A stretch of DNA of 64,000 bases from Lepiota brunneoincarnata (Eukaryota; Basidiomycota; Agaricomycetes; Agaricales; Agaricaceae): assembly GCA_023014365.1 (NCBI GenBank), contig JAEBUN010000004.1, forward strand, positions 620,001 through 684,000. The letters are read 5' to 3'. Each line of letters starts with the position of its first letter. Position 1 is the first letter of the stretch. The notes beneath the pieces are model-generated. The model had not been told where the DNA came from. It made no database searches and saw only the letters and a list, made by a program, of their open reading frames with translations. This document shows positions 33,915-44,243 of the stretch, one piece after another. The translations under genes and the position numbers were made by a program.

Positions 33915-36808
33915 ATGTCAACAGCCACCCCACCTGCATCTTCCCAGTCTCCTACTGCAACAACACCAGCCAATACATCCCAGGAGAATACAAGTACCCT
34001 CAATGTAGCCGACCGCATCGTTCTTGAATACCTTCGTTCGAGAGGATACGCTACTGCAGAAAAGGCTTTCAAGGATGAGATAGAAACAGACTCGCCATCA
34101 GACAAGGGGAAGCAGCCAGAAATTATTCCCCCCGAGGAGCTCATCAAGTCTCTGGCTGTCTTTGCACAATCAAAGTCAACACGTCCTGCGGAAAATGTCC
34201 TCAAAGACTCGTCTAGTGTGCTCCACGAGCTCTCTGTTATGGGAAATCCTCCAAACATCCAGTCTCTGATTGCAAGCATTGGTGCGGTAGGGGCTGAAGA
34301 GATTCTCTCACTTGACCCAACCGACAAACAAGAAGGATTCAGAGAGTTGGAGGCATGGGTAGACGGTTCCTTGGATATGTATCGGGTTCGTGTCAATTCT
34401 TGTGTCACCTATACTCTCTCGTAGTCACCAATGTCTTCTGTAGCCTGAGTTCCGGCCAATTCTATTTCCAATATTTTGTCATTTCTACCTTGATTTGATC
34501 CAACATGGGTTTAAAGATGCTGGTTCGTTCACGCACCGTTTTGGAGAAACTCCAATGTCTAAACTATCCATCCAGCTCTTCGGTTTTTCTCCGCATTCTC
34601 CCCCTCGCTGTCGCCCTCTCACCACGCGGTCCTTCACCATCTATCTACGCTCCTCCTACCCGCCCACGTCCAAAGCGACGAACTGGCCCAACGATTCCGA
34701 AATGAAAAATACGTCGTGCGCATGAGCCGATCGGGCTTTAGTCTCCTCCTTGGCTGGCTCACAGAAGGCTTCGGCGGTGAGGCTCTCGGCTCAGGCGGCG
34801 GATTTACTGGGGAAAAGGGCAAACGGGGAAGGGCAGCCGTCATGCGCGTTGTCAATAACCATCTTCGGTTCGACGGTAAGCATATTTCTCTCCATCTGTC
34901 ATTTACATATATCATACTCGGGCACTCACACAAATCCGTCAATATAGTCACGTCCACCAACCCAACCGCAATTTCACCACATGCCTGGGAAGAATCCACA
35001 GGTCTTTTATCACAGCTTATACCCAAGACCAATGGCGTCGCGTCTACTACAAGCCTTACGACCGCAGCAGCGTTCAATGCGCTAAGGACCGATCTCAAGC
35101 TGGGACCAGCGCCTATGTCAGAGGACCTGCGCACGGAGACTGAGAGGGTGTTGAGGGAGCAAGCGATGGTGGACCGGGATCCGAACGTACATCTAGATCT
35201 GCAGTTACTCAGGCCGCAGCCGTTCGCAGGCACAATTGCGCCCACGGAGGCGGATATGTTACCTCATCCACCGACTTTCAAAACGATTGATGTAGAACGG
35301 GAGGTTAATGCTGTGAGAGATGCGAGGAAAAGGATCAGGCTAGAGCCATCCGTGCTGAGCAGTGTCGATGCGGGTTCGCCACAAGCGAATGCACTGAGGG
35401 CGCGTGTTTTGCCGAGTATCTGTGCGTATACTTTGCATGACGTCGCAGAAGGGTGAGTGCTATTGCCTGTCCACATATTTTGCAATGATTGATGTCTCTC
35501 GTACGAAGGGCACCTTGTTGCACTTTTTCCATGGACACATCACTTATGGCTGTTGGCTTTGCCGAGAGTTACATTCGCTTGTGGAGCCTCAAAGGTGAAA
35601 AGCTACGGGCACTCCGAAGCGATTTTTCAACAAGCTCGATCAAAGACAGTAAGATACTGCCTTCCCCATCACTCCCCAGTCGTCCATCTAATCCCATCCC
35701 AGGCTCATCACTGCAACGCATCCGCGAAAAGAAAGCGAGCACAACGCGGAAACTGATAGGGCACAGCGGACCAGTCTACTCGGTTGCCTTTGACCCCGTA
35801 TCCGGGTCGGCTGCTGCGCCCAAGTACCTCCTCTCGGCCTCAGCTGATGCGACGACACGACTGTGGTCAATGGATACCATGACCAATGTCGTCGCTTTCC
35901 GCGGACACGAAAATCCCGTGTGGGATGTGAAGTGGAGTCCAAAGGGTATTTACTTTGCAACTGGCAGTCGAGATCGGACGGCCAGGCTTTGGTCTACTGA
36001 CCGGACGTCATGTTTGAGGGTGTACGCGGGCCATTTGAGTGACGTTGACGTGAGTACCCTGCTCGAGCCGAACCGATGTCAAGTCCTAGCGAGGACTAGG
36101 CTAACCGTGCTCCTTTTTCGTAGTGTGTCCAATTTCATCCAAACTCGCTCTACCTCGCTACCGGATCGAGTGACTGGAGCGCACGCTTGTGGGATGTTCA
36201 ACGCGGCTCCTCCGTTCGCGTCTTCATTGGACATCAGGGAGCAATTTCCACTCTTACAATGAGCCAAGATGGTAGATACCTCGCAACTGCAGGTGCTTCA
36301 CAATCTCTCCACTCACACCGCACTATTTATTGATACCACTGCCCACCCGATTCCAGGCGAAGACCTAGCTATTAATCTTTGGGATCTTGGCTCTGGAAAA
36401 CGGATCAAGAAGATGATAGGACATAATGCTTCGATATACTCACTTGCCTTTAGCGCGGAATCATCCCTGCTCGTTAGCGGAGGAGCAGATTGGACGGTTA
36501 GGTGTTGGGATGTGAAGAGTGCGGGCGGAACGAAAAGCAGTAAACCAAGGGAAAACGGAATTCTGAGTGGCCAGGAGAATGGGGTGAGGGGGTATGGTGA
36601 AGATGAAGCGACTGAGACGTGAGTTTCCGTGCTTGTGGGCACGATTTCTGTCTCTTTTTTGTTCCTGGGGAGTGGCTAAGTTGACCCCCGCAGCGTTGAC
36701 TTGCTGGCGACTTTTCCCACAAAGAGAACACCAGCCATTAATGTGCAATTCACCCCCCGCAACCTATGTTTGGTGGGTGGGGTATATCAGGCACCTGAAA
36801 CCCGGTGA
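33915..36808 (+). CDS. TAF5: TFIID/SAGA subunit TAF5 (LisH, NTD2, WD40)
   Basis: Exons 33915-34385, 34444-34522, 34576-34875, 34948-35452, 35509-36049, 36124-36292, 36357-36618 and 36694-36808, 813 residues without a frame break. The N-terminus has a LisH motif (VLEYLRSRGYATAEKAFKDE). The TAF5 NTD2 domain follows: PEFRPILFPIFCHFYLDLIQ, SPSHHAVLHHLSTLLLPAHV, DELAQRFRNEKYVVRMSRSGF, then KGKRGRAAVMRVVNNHLRFD. WD40 blades start near 35520: VGFAESYIRLW, LIGHSGPVYSVAFDP, SADATTRLWSMD, HENPVWDVKWSP, SRDRTARLWSTD, GSSDWSARLWDV and GADWTVRCWDV. TAF5 dimerises and scaffolds TFIID and SAGA in the nucleus. The end (LLATFPTKRTPAINVQFTPRN) is the family's C-terminal signature. Confidence 0.95.
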
Positions 36809-37184
36809 TTCCGCGTGTAAGTGCATTTCCGTGCTTCTTGGACTCGGAGCGAATCCTAGGCCGTTCCCATCCATTCTTTCGAGATGACGAGTGGTATGTA
36901 GTGATGTAGTCAGTAGTGATATTTCACAATTCGTCATTCACCTAGAGCTGTGGGTTACGTTGTAGTTGTGTTGCTGTTAGTGAACAGCTAAAAACTTGGG
37001 TTGCCCGGCCTGCTTTGCTGTATCAGATTGCGAGTCCATTAGCTACACGTGACTGTTAATTGAGGTTCGCGGCACAACACTTGTTCTCATTCAGACACCA
37101 CTGCCTCTGCAAACTCACTCCCCTCCCCCCGACTCTTCTGTCCTGCCCTTTCTTGATTTTGGAATAATACACAGTCCGCTCAAA
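36809..37184. other. Intergenic region before the conserved orphan
   Basis: About 375 bp. It contains CACGTG at 37046-37051 (CTACACGTGAC) about 140 bp upstream of the next ATG, and a pyrimidine-rich stretch to 37150. No gene seen. Confidence 0.35.
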
Positions 37185-38196
37185 ATGGTACGTGTACGCA
37201 TCTAGCTTCGCATTTTTATGTCCCAGCATCCTTCTTGTTGCTGACCAACATTGGGCGGTAATAACAGACTGAAGATGGCATGGAAATCGACTCTGGCATA
37301 GACCTTGCCCGTCAAGAGCCACCACAACAAACGCCGGACGTCCAGGGTAATTCCTCTGAGGCTCCTATACCACAAGGTGCTCCCCGTCATAAGCCTTAGC
37401 CTAATTTACAAAAAGCCTGATTGGTGTTCTGCTGTGTGGCTCCTTTATGCGCTTTCCCAATAAACGGTAGTAGCGTCCAATTCTCGTGACCATTTTCGCG
37501 AAATACAGGTCAAAGTACATATTCGGCGTCCGGAGAGGGATACGTGGGTGTATCTCGGGCGAGGAATTGTCTCACAAGAGGTGTCCGGACATTCGTCTCG
37601 TGTCGGTTCGTATTGTGCTTTTTGCATTCTTTGAGTCCCTCTCAATGCCAGGGCTTGATTCCATTACAGTTGTCCGCAATATCTCGACTGGGAAGATAAT
37701 CACGGTGTTTTGCGAAGTACGTCACACCTGCGCGGGGATAATTGCGCTTTCTCATGCAACATTATTGCTTTCAGAGCACGGATCTGCAAGCTGAAAAACG
37801 AGGCAATTTTGTTGTAATAGGCTGTGTTGAAGGCGCGCGCGTGGTATCCTGGTCTCTCAACGTAGGTCTTGCTGCCTTGCTCAGCAGAGAACAACAGATG
37901 AGATGACCTAACTCGGGTTTTCGTTCGGATAACTTTAGGCAATGAATAATTCAGACACGCTCCGCCTCCTTGCCAGCATCGAGCTCGCGTGTTACCGGTG
38001 CAAGCAAGCGCTTATGGATCCGCGCCTACACTCCAAGGCACGTCGCAGAATAGAACGCATAATCAAGGACGACCGCCGGAGGCGACACCGCAGACGCAAG
38101 GATCAAGAAGCCATGGTTGATGCATTCGCGCGACAGTCGTTGGGTTCTGATCCTATGGCGACTGAGGGCACTAATGGGCCTCCCGTCGGCCTATGA
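37185..38196 (+). CDS. Conserved fungal protein of unknown function with a possible PH-like core
   Basis: The ATG at 37185-37187 is followed at once by an intron (37188-37267). Further exons read TEDGMEIDSGIDLA..., then SNSRDHFREIQVKVHIRR, TWVYLGRGIVSQEVSGHSSR, VVVRNISTGKIITVFCES, EKRGNFVVIGCVEGARVVSW, SLNAMNNSDTLRLLASIELA and a very basic C-terminus (KDDRRRRHRRRKDQE). The alternation of short beta strands and a final helix suggests a PH/EVH1/Ran-binding-type fold (inference from pattern only). The basic tail may be a nuclear localisation signal. Strong regular splicing and lack of low-complexity sequence in the core indicate a real, constrained gene. I do not recognise a named family. Confidence 0.65.
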
Positions 38197-38581
38197 ACAA
38201 TATCACGACCCGTGAACCGAGTATTGGCAGGTGAACCCGATAAATTCAAGGCTGTACGAACATAAAAATATATCTTTTGCTTTAACTTAATTCTCCCCTC
38301 CCATCCTCCTCTTTTTTCTCTTTCTAGAATGTTTGCCTCCCTTGTTCTATTCTCGCTTCTCCTGCCTTCATTTCTTGATGTTATCATGATGGACAGGTAT
38401 CCCGGCCTTGACATCCATGAACACTCGTCGGGTTGTATGTAACATGGAAAGTTGTACGTTCATGTTCATTGGAATTGTTTGCTTTACCATACAGTAGCTC
38501 ATCTGTTCATGCGTGACGTATTACAAATTATCTGTCCGTGAAAATCAACCCCGGATCGTCCAAATGAAACCAATGGTCCTG
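38197..38581. other. Convergent 3' region
   Basis: About 385 bp between the stop of the plus-strand orphan and the stop of the minus-strand membrane gene. AT-rich in places, no coding sign. Confidence 0.35.
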
Positions 38582-38932
38582 TCACCGTTTAGGCGGAGGT
38601 GTGGGCGCACGGGCAAGCGGCATTCCAGGTATTGGTGCTCGAGAGTCAGAGTATTGAGGCGGTAACTCGATAGGGTCCTCGCGCAATACATCCTCAATAT
38701 CAGTGTGCACAATAACCCGTCGACCAGCACCAGGCAGTGGCTCGTCCTGTGCATAAAAACACGCGCCATATTCCGACGCCTGGTAATTCAGGCCAGACCC
38801 CGTGCTTAATCGCGAGCGACGGTCTGACATGGAGGGCCTGCTAGACAAGGTAACCGGATAGAACGTTTCTCTCCTTCCTATTTCTGTCATGTTTGCCGCG
38901 AAGAGCGACTGTCGTGATGACGTTACTTGGCG

Positions 38933-38967
<35 letters not shown>

Positions 38968-40345
38968 GCTGCTGCTGCTGCCGCTGCCGCTGCACATCCG
39001 ATGGTTCTCGGTACTCGTCGGTGGACCGAAAATAAACATCAGGGGCAGTACTCGGACCAGCCAATGCCGCATTTTGGCGTATCGTTGCTGTCGTTGGTCG
39101 CCTACCCGGTCCTGCCGGAAGGACGCTGTCGTGAGGTGAAAAGAGCGAATCGGGAACGAGCTGTTGCTGGTTGCTTGGGAAGGAAGTTGAGGACCCACAG
39201 ACGCCGAGATCGTGTGCTGGGTCTATTGCACCCCTACCACACTTTCTTTGGCGGATTAAGAAGAAACAGAAGGCGACGATGACACCAAGCGCAGCCATAC
39301 TGCCTACAACGGCTCCTGCAACATTCCCCGCGTTATTCCTTGATTTGCCATCTGAGGAGGAGGAGGAGGAGGCCGTGGGTGCTGGCGTTGGTGTGGCAGA
39401 TGAAAGGGAGTTGGAGATGCAGGAGGAGTCGTTTGATGTGCCAACCGTTTTGACTTCTGATGTGCCCCCGATCCGGTTCCGCGAGTCGGTCATGGAAAAA
39501 AGAACGGAAGTTCCTGCAGTGAGGTTCGCTTTCCAGGTGAATGAGTTGCCAGCCGGTGGTCGGAGGAAGAATGATTCGCCATGGGGTACTGTGACCTGTT
39601 GGAGGGTGTGAGTATGGAAAAATATCGCGTCAAGGCATTTCAGCGACACACAAGAATCGTGATAGGTTGTATTGCACCGGTGTACAACGTGAACGGATAC
39701 GGCCTATTTCGCATCGTCAGGAAGTGGCAAAAATATACCCGAGGATACCGAATACTCACTGGCACTGTGCGAGGGGACTGTCCAACGAAAATACAAAATC
39801 AGGACCTATAAAATGATTGCGAACCGTCAGCGATGCCCCCGCTCTGTCTTACCATCTCTTCACAACTGACTGGGTTTGGTCGTGTCACAAGTCTGTCCTT
39901 TGGCAGGCGGCCCAACGGCCATAACGAATGTACTTCCTCCAGCCATAGCACCTGTCGCGTCGCCCATCGCGAACACCACCGGGTCACTCTCAGCCAGGCC
40001 CAGCGGTGTCGAGAAGTTCCCAGAATGACCATCGAAAGCGCTTGCTGGTACACTGACATTTCTCACCGTGCCTGCAGGCTGCAATCTCACAGATCAGTCT
40101 CGAACGCCACAATCAATACTTTGGGTGCGTACATACAGGAAAAATCAGTGCGTAGAAAGGTGGTTGTCCGCCTAGATCAACCCAAACGTGAGTAGAAAAT
40201 TTTTCACCAGCACAGAAGGCAAAAGCAAATTACCAGTCCAGGTGAACCGTACCGCGCCACATTGCGTCGGGGGAGAAACGGTGAAGTTGAACCCATACAC
40301 CAGCCTACACAATACACTTAATAGAAGAAGCTGAATCCAGAGCAT
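38582..40345 (-). CDS. Single-pass membrane protein, tandem copy A (mucin-like stem, polyQ tail)
   Basis: Start MLWIQLLLLSVLCRLVYGFN at 40345 is a signal peptide. Two extracellular repeats of about 100 residues follow: FTVSPPTQCGAVRFTWTG..GQPPFYALIFP..NVSVPASAF..VVFAMGDATG, then QQVTVPHGESFFLRPPAGNSF..VLFSMTDSRNRIGG. Next come a Ser/Thr/Pro stem (SSATPTPAPTASSSSSSD), a TM (AGAVVGSMAALGVIVAFCFFL) with stop-transfer RQRK, and a cytosolic tail. The tail has a polyglutamine run (38932-38992) and the motif VHTDIEDV..IELPPQYS, which includes PPxY. This layout is common among uncharacterised Agaricomycete surface proteins; a sensor or adhesion role is only a guess. The neighbouring gene is a paralogue. 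Confidence 0.7.
38932..38992. repeat. Trinucleotide repeat encoding polyglutamine
   Basis: About 17 GTT/GCT/GCC-type triplets on the plus strand (CAA/CAG on the coding strand), inside the cytosolic tail of membrane protein A. In-frame and therefore expandable without a frameshift. Confidence 0.9.
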
Positions 40346-40762
40346 TAGAGGGAGAAAGGGAAAAAAAGATGCACCAGGCGTTGTGGCATGGCCCCGCTGC
40401 ACTACATATCTATCTACAACAAAAGGCTTGTGGGTCCCTTTGATCGTTCAAACGACCCTATCGATACGGGCACTGCCTGGGGACGGGAATCTTAGATATT
40501 TGCATACCTCTGGCCTCTCAGTCTCAACATACAACCCTGAGAGAAAGCGTATGGCCTGCAGTAAATACGAGTAATGAAGTACATGCACGCTGCACTAAAC
40601 TAGACAACACAAGTGCTGAAACCTTGGACCTTGAAGCAAATAATCCGATATCGAAAATGAGTGAATAAAAAATAATAACGCATCATGAGCGCCCGGTGCA
40701 GATGACACAAAATTAACAGCTTAGTTTGGTGAGGAATGATCGAGTTAGGGAGATGGAGGTAG
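40346..40762. other. Spacer between the tandem membrane genes
   Basis: About 415 bp: promoter of copy A and 3' flank of copy B. In the uncorrected frame copy B would extend to the stop at 40713. No other gene. Confidence 0.35.
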
Positions 40763-42637
40763 TTATGTCGGAGGGAATTGATTCCTGGATGGCGAGGGTG
40801 GCGACTGATTGACAACTGCAAGTCCCCGTCGTTCCGAATACTGAGGAGGTAGCTCGACTAATGCCTTCCGCATTTGGTGGGGGCAGAATGTCATCTGCAT
40901 CGGTATGCACCAAGATTCTAGAGGGCTTGTACGTATGCATACCCGCCATCGCTGCTTTGCGTTGTTGCGCAGATGTCATCGGCTCGGATGTCGTCATATT
41001 CTCTGTTGACGCAAACGGGTCATCTGCAGGCTGAGGCGGCAGCGGTAGCGGTTGTTCCCTGTCACTCATCGGGGGACTAAAAGGATCAGCCGGGTTGGGA
41101 AGTGTATACGCCGATGCAGAGGGAAGCTGATATGTCGACTGATACGATTGGTTAGCAGGAGGATACTGTTGCTGAGGGGTATCTTGAAATGGATTCGAAT
41201 CGTAGGGTAACATGCTTCCCGAGTATCCATCATATGCTCCGTTGGACAGAGTATGGTTGTGGATGCTCGGAGCGTAAGCACTCTGCGCGTATGCACTTTG
41301 CTGATAGGTATGCCCATACGGGTTGGGATTGTAGGCCTGGGAATTGTAGGTTTGTGGTGTAAAAGGAGTGGGGGACGCAGCATAAGCAGCGGTCGCGCCG
41401 GAGGAAAGCGAATACGGGTGGGAGCCGCCATAGGGCTCATATTGGAGATCTGTAGCGATTGGTCGGGACTGCCGGGAGAAGGATGATGGTCTCTGAGCAT
41501 CCTTTCTCCTCCTCAGGAAGAATAGACCGAGAGTTATAACGGCGGCGAGGAAAAGTAAAGCGCCGATAACCGTTCCAGCAATGGCGCCAATAGAAGCACC
41601 TCCAGAAGACGCACCTCCAGTAGCAGACGGTGCAGCACTGGTAGTCGCTGAACCTGTTTTAGTGGGTGACTGAGTAGCTTGAGTAGTTGGCAGTGCATGG
41701 GTCGATGAAGGTGAAAGTCCATTTAGACAAGACCGATCATCTGAACTCGCCACAGTTCGGATATCTGAACTCCCGCCTTGCCGCCCAAAGGCATCAACCA
41801 TCATGAAGACGATTGACGTCCCTTGCTCCACATTTGCTGTCCAAGAGAATTGCGACGCGCCTGGTGGAGGGTTCAACATAAAGGGGGTGCCAGATGGGAT
41901 AAGACCCTGATAAGAAACACAAAAACTCATAAGCGCATATGCTTTTATTTTCAAGGGGCGATAGAGCATACAATGATAGTGACGGGTTGAACTGCGCCAG
42001 AATATCCGCTAAAGACGTACGGCCTGCTAAAAATGAGGGACGATGATCGCTTTTATGTTAATCGGGACGCACCTGCACTGGGTCAGAGCTGCGTTCAACT
42101 GGAAGGAGAAACCGGCCTCTGGGTATTGTTCGCGAGCTGTATGACTAAGGAGAAAGAGCTCGCTCACCAGGCTCAAGTGTATCACAACTTCCATCCTTTG
42201 AAGCTCCAACTGTCAGCACACCGGTCGTTCCTCCTGTCCCAAATCCGGTGGCGTCCGACATCGAAAGTAGGAAAGGCTTCCCCTGCAAAATTGGAAACTG
42301 AGGGAGCGCGAAAGATCCTTGGCCATTGTTGAATGCCGGGGTTGGTATCGAAATATTTCGTGGAATGCCAAACACCTTGTGGTCATGATGAGTTCAGTAT
42401 ATTTGGGCGAGATCCGGTCAGCGCACAGGTATGATGTGGAGGGAAAAGGGCGCAGTACCACCTAAATGTATTAGGTTAGATAAGTACACTCTATTTGAAA
42501 GTGGATACTCTACCACTCCACGAGATTGAGAGACTACCGCATTCTGTGGCAGGTCCTGCCGAGAAGCTGAAGGCGGAGGAAAGAGGAAGAAAGGAGAGTA
42601 ATGCAGAAAGAAGGGCGTGGTGTAAATCAAAGAACAT
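40763..42637 (-). CDS. Single-pass membrane protein, tandem copy B, with apparent C-terminal frameshift
   Basis: The signal peptide starts MFFDLHHALLSALLSFLPLS at 42637. It then parallels copy A: FSFSAGPATECGSLSISWSG, GTAPFSLHIIPVFGIPRNIS, FLLSMSDATGFGTGGT, the second repeat with GLIPSGTPFMLNPPPG and IVFMMVDAFGRQGGSSD, a Ser/Thr/Ala-rich stem, a TM (GAIAGTVIGALLFLAAVITL) and RRRK stop-transfer. The cytosolic tail is rich in Tyr, Gln and Pro (many QSAYA and YGHTY units) and has KPSRILVHTDADDILPP. In the straight frame the tail ends at 40713 without the motif found in copy A. Dropping one base at 40861-40869 gives LVELPPQYSERRGLAVV and a stop at 40763-40765. The end listed here assumes that correction. 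Function unknown. Confidence 0.7.
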
Positions 42638-43126
42638 AATGAAAGGAGTGGAAGGGGAGAGGGCTCGAAGGAAAAGGAGGGAACGACTGCCACCGTAACA
42701 ACGAGAGAGAGCAGAATCACCTGATCACATAAGCATCCCATCACATTCCCATGTTCCCGTCAACCCCCCTGTTTACGACAAGACCATGCGAAAACATACC
42801 TAGCCTCATGGTCCTAGTGTATATTAGTGTATACATATTGTTTTCTCTGAGAGTCTTCTTAGAAGACCTCCAGAGTATGGTCCCTGGTCAGGGTGCGACT
42901 TGACCACATGCATGATCCGAACTACCCAGCCGCCGCGGGGTTAGGGTCACGGCATCCCCCGTAGTCCTATCTAGTTTTTCCAAGCCACCTAATCCTCCAT
43001 GAGCCGTAACAACCAAGAATTACCGGCAACGGAGTCGACAACCTCAAGACCACAACGTACGTCTCTCTTCCGTCGCCATCTCCCAAATTGCAATTGAACA
43101 ATAATATTATCACAGACTACTAACCC
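42638..43126. promoter_or_regulatory. Divergent promoter of membrane protein B and ribosomal protein eL13
   Basis: A 489-bp head-to-head spacer. The part close to the eL13 ATG is pyrimidine-rich. No recognised binding motif stands out. Confidence 0.35.
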
Positions 43127-43917
43127 ATGGGTTTCCGACACAACAACGGTCAGTCTGGCCTAGGGGTCTTCCATCATCCAAAGTATCTCATTACAATATA
43201 GTCCTCCACGCCAATCATTTCCGCAAGGATTGGCAACGTCGTGTTCGCACCTGGTTCGATCAGCCGGGACGGAAACTTCGTAGGCGCAACGCTCGCAAGG
43301 CCAAGGCTGCTGCACTTGGCGTTCGCCCGCTCACCCTTCTCCGTCCCGCTGTCCGTGGACAAACCGTTCGCTACAACCGCAAACTCCGTGAGGGACGCGG
43401 CTTCACACTGGCTGAATTGAAGGAGGCTGGAATTGGTAGAAAGGAGGCTCTTGGCATTGGCATTGTGGTTGACCACAGGAGGAGGAACCTGAGTGAGGAG
43501 GGCAAGAAGCTCAATGTTGAGCGCCTGACAGCGTATAAGGACCGCCTCATTGTCTTCCCTCGCAAGGCTGGTCATCTAAAGAAAGGCGATTCGTCTGTAC
43601 GTGTTTTTCTAGTATGGACGCTTGACAGGATCTTATTTTTACTGCTAGTCGGATGTTCTTAAGGCCGCAACAACCCGCGCCAGCCTCCCCCTTCCCGAGG
43701 CCTACCCTGCTGAGGCCCCCAGAAAAATTACTGCTGAAGAACGAGATTTCCAGGGATACAGGACACTCCGCGATGCTCGTGCAAACGCCAGGAACGAAGG
43801 TGCTCGCAAGGCCCGAGCAGCCAAGGTTGGTCCCTCGTCATAATATAAGCTACCTTAATCTTACCAATTAATCGCAACAAATAGCAGGAAGAAGAGGATG
43901 CAGCCAAAAAGAAATAG
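43127..43917 (+). CDS. RPL13: 60S ribosomal protein eL13
   Basis: Exons 43127-43148, 43202-43596, 43649-43825 and 43888-43917 encode 207 residues, the usual length. It starts MGFRHNNVLHANHFRKDWQR and continues VRTWFDQPGRKLRRRNARKA, RPLTLLRPAVRGQTVRYNRK, GFTLAELKEAGIGRKEALGI and GIVVDHRRRNLSEEGKKLN, ending in a short acidic-lysine tail. eL13 is a core protein of the large cytosolic subunit. The first intron follows only seven codons, a placement typical of highly expressed ribosomal protein genes in fungi. Confidence 0.96.
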
Positions 43918-44243
43918 AATACTTGATCATGTCGCTCTCCTGTATTTTGTTCCGCCTCCATACCCACCCCCGAGTGCTCATAAAATGTCGACACGACTTT
44001 TGCATCATAAATCCTATGAATTGCATATAGTGCGTGTAGCACGGGACGCTCAGTCACCACCAACTCCCCACGACCACCTGAAATAAAAGTCCGCTCAGCC
44101 AATTTCGCCTGCACCAAGCAACAGTTTCATGGGTTTCTTTGACCACCGACTCCTGGCTTTTCGATGGTACGTAGCCCAGACGAAAAATCAAAGCCCCAGA
44201 TGAACGACACAACTAAGAATAAATAGTCTAAATAAGGTCTAAG
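43918..44243. other. Convergent 3' region of RPL13 and the desaturase
   Basis: A 326-bp stretch with no credible coding sequence. Confidence 0.35.
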
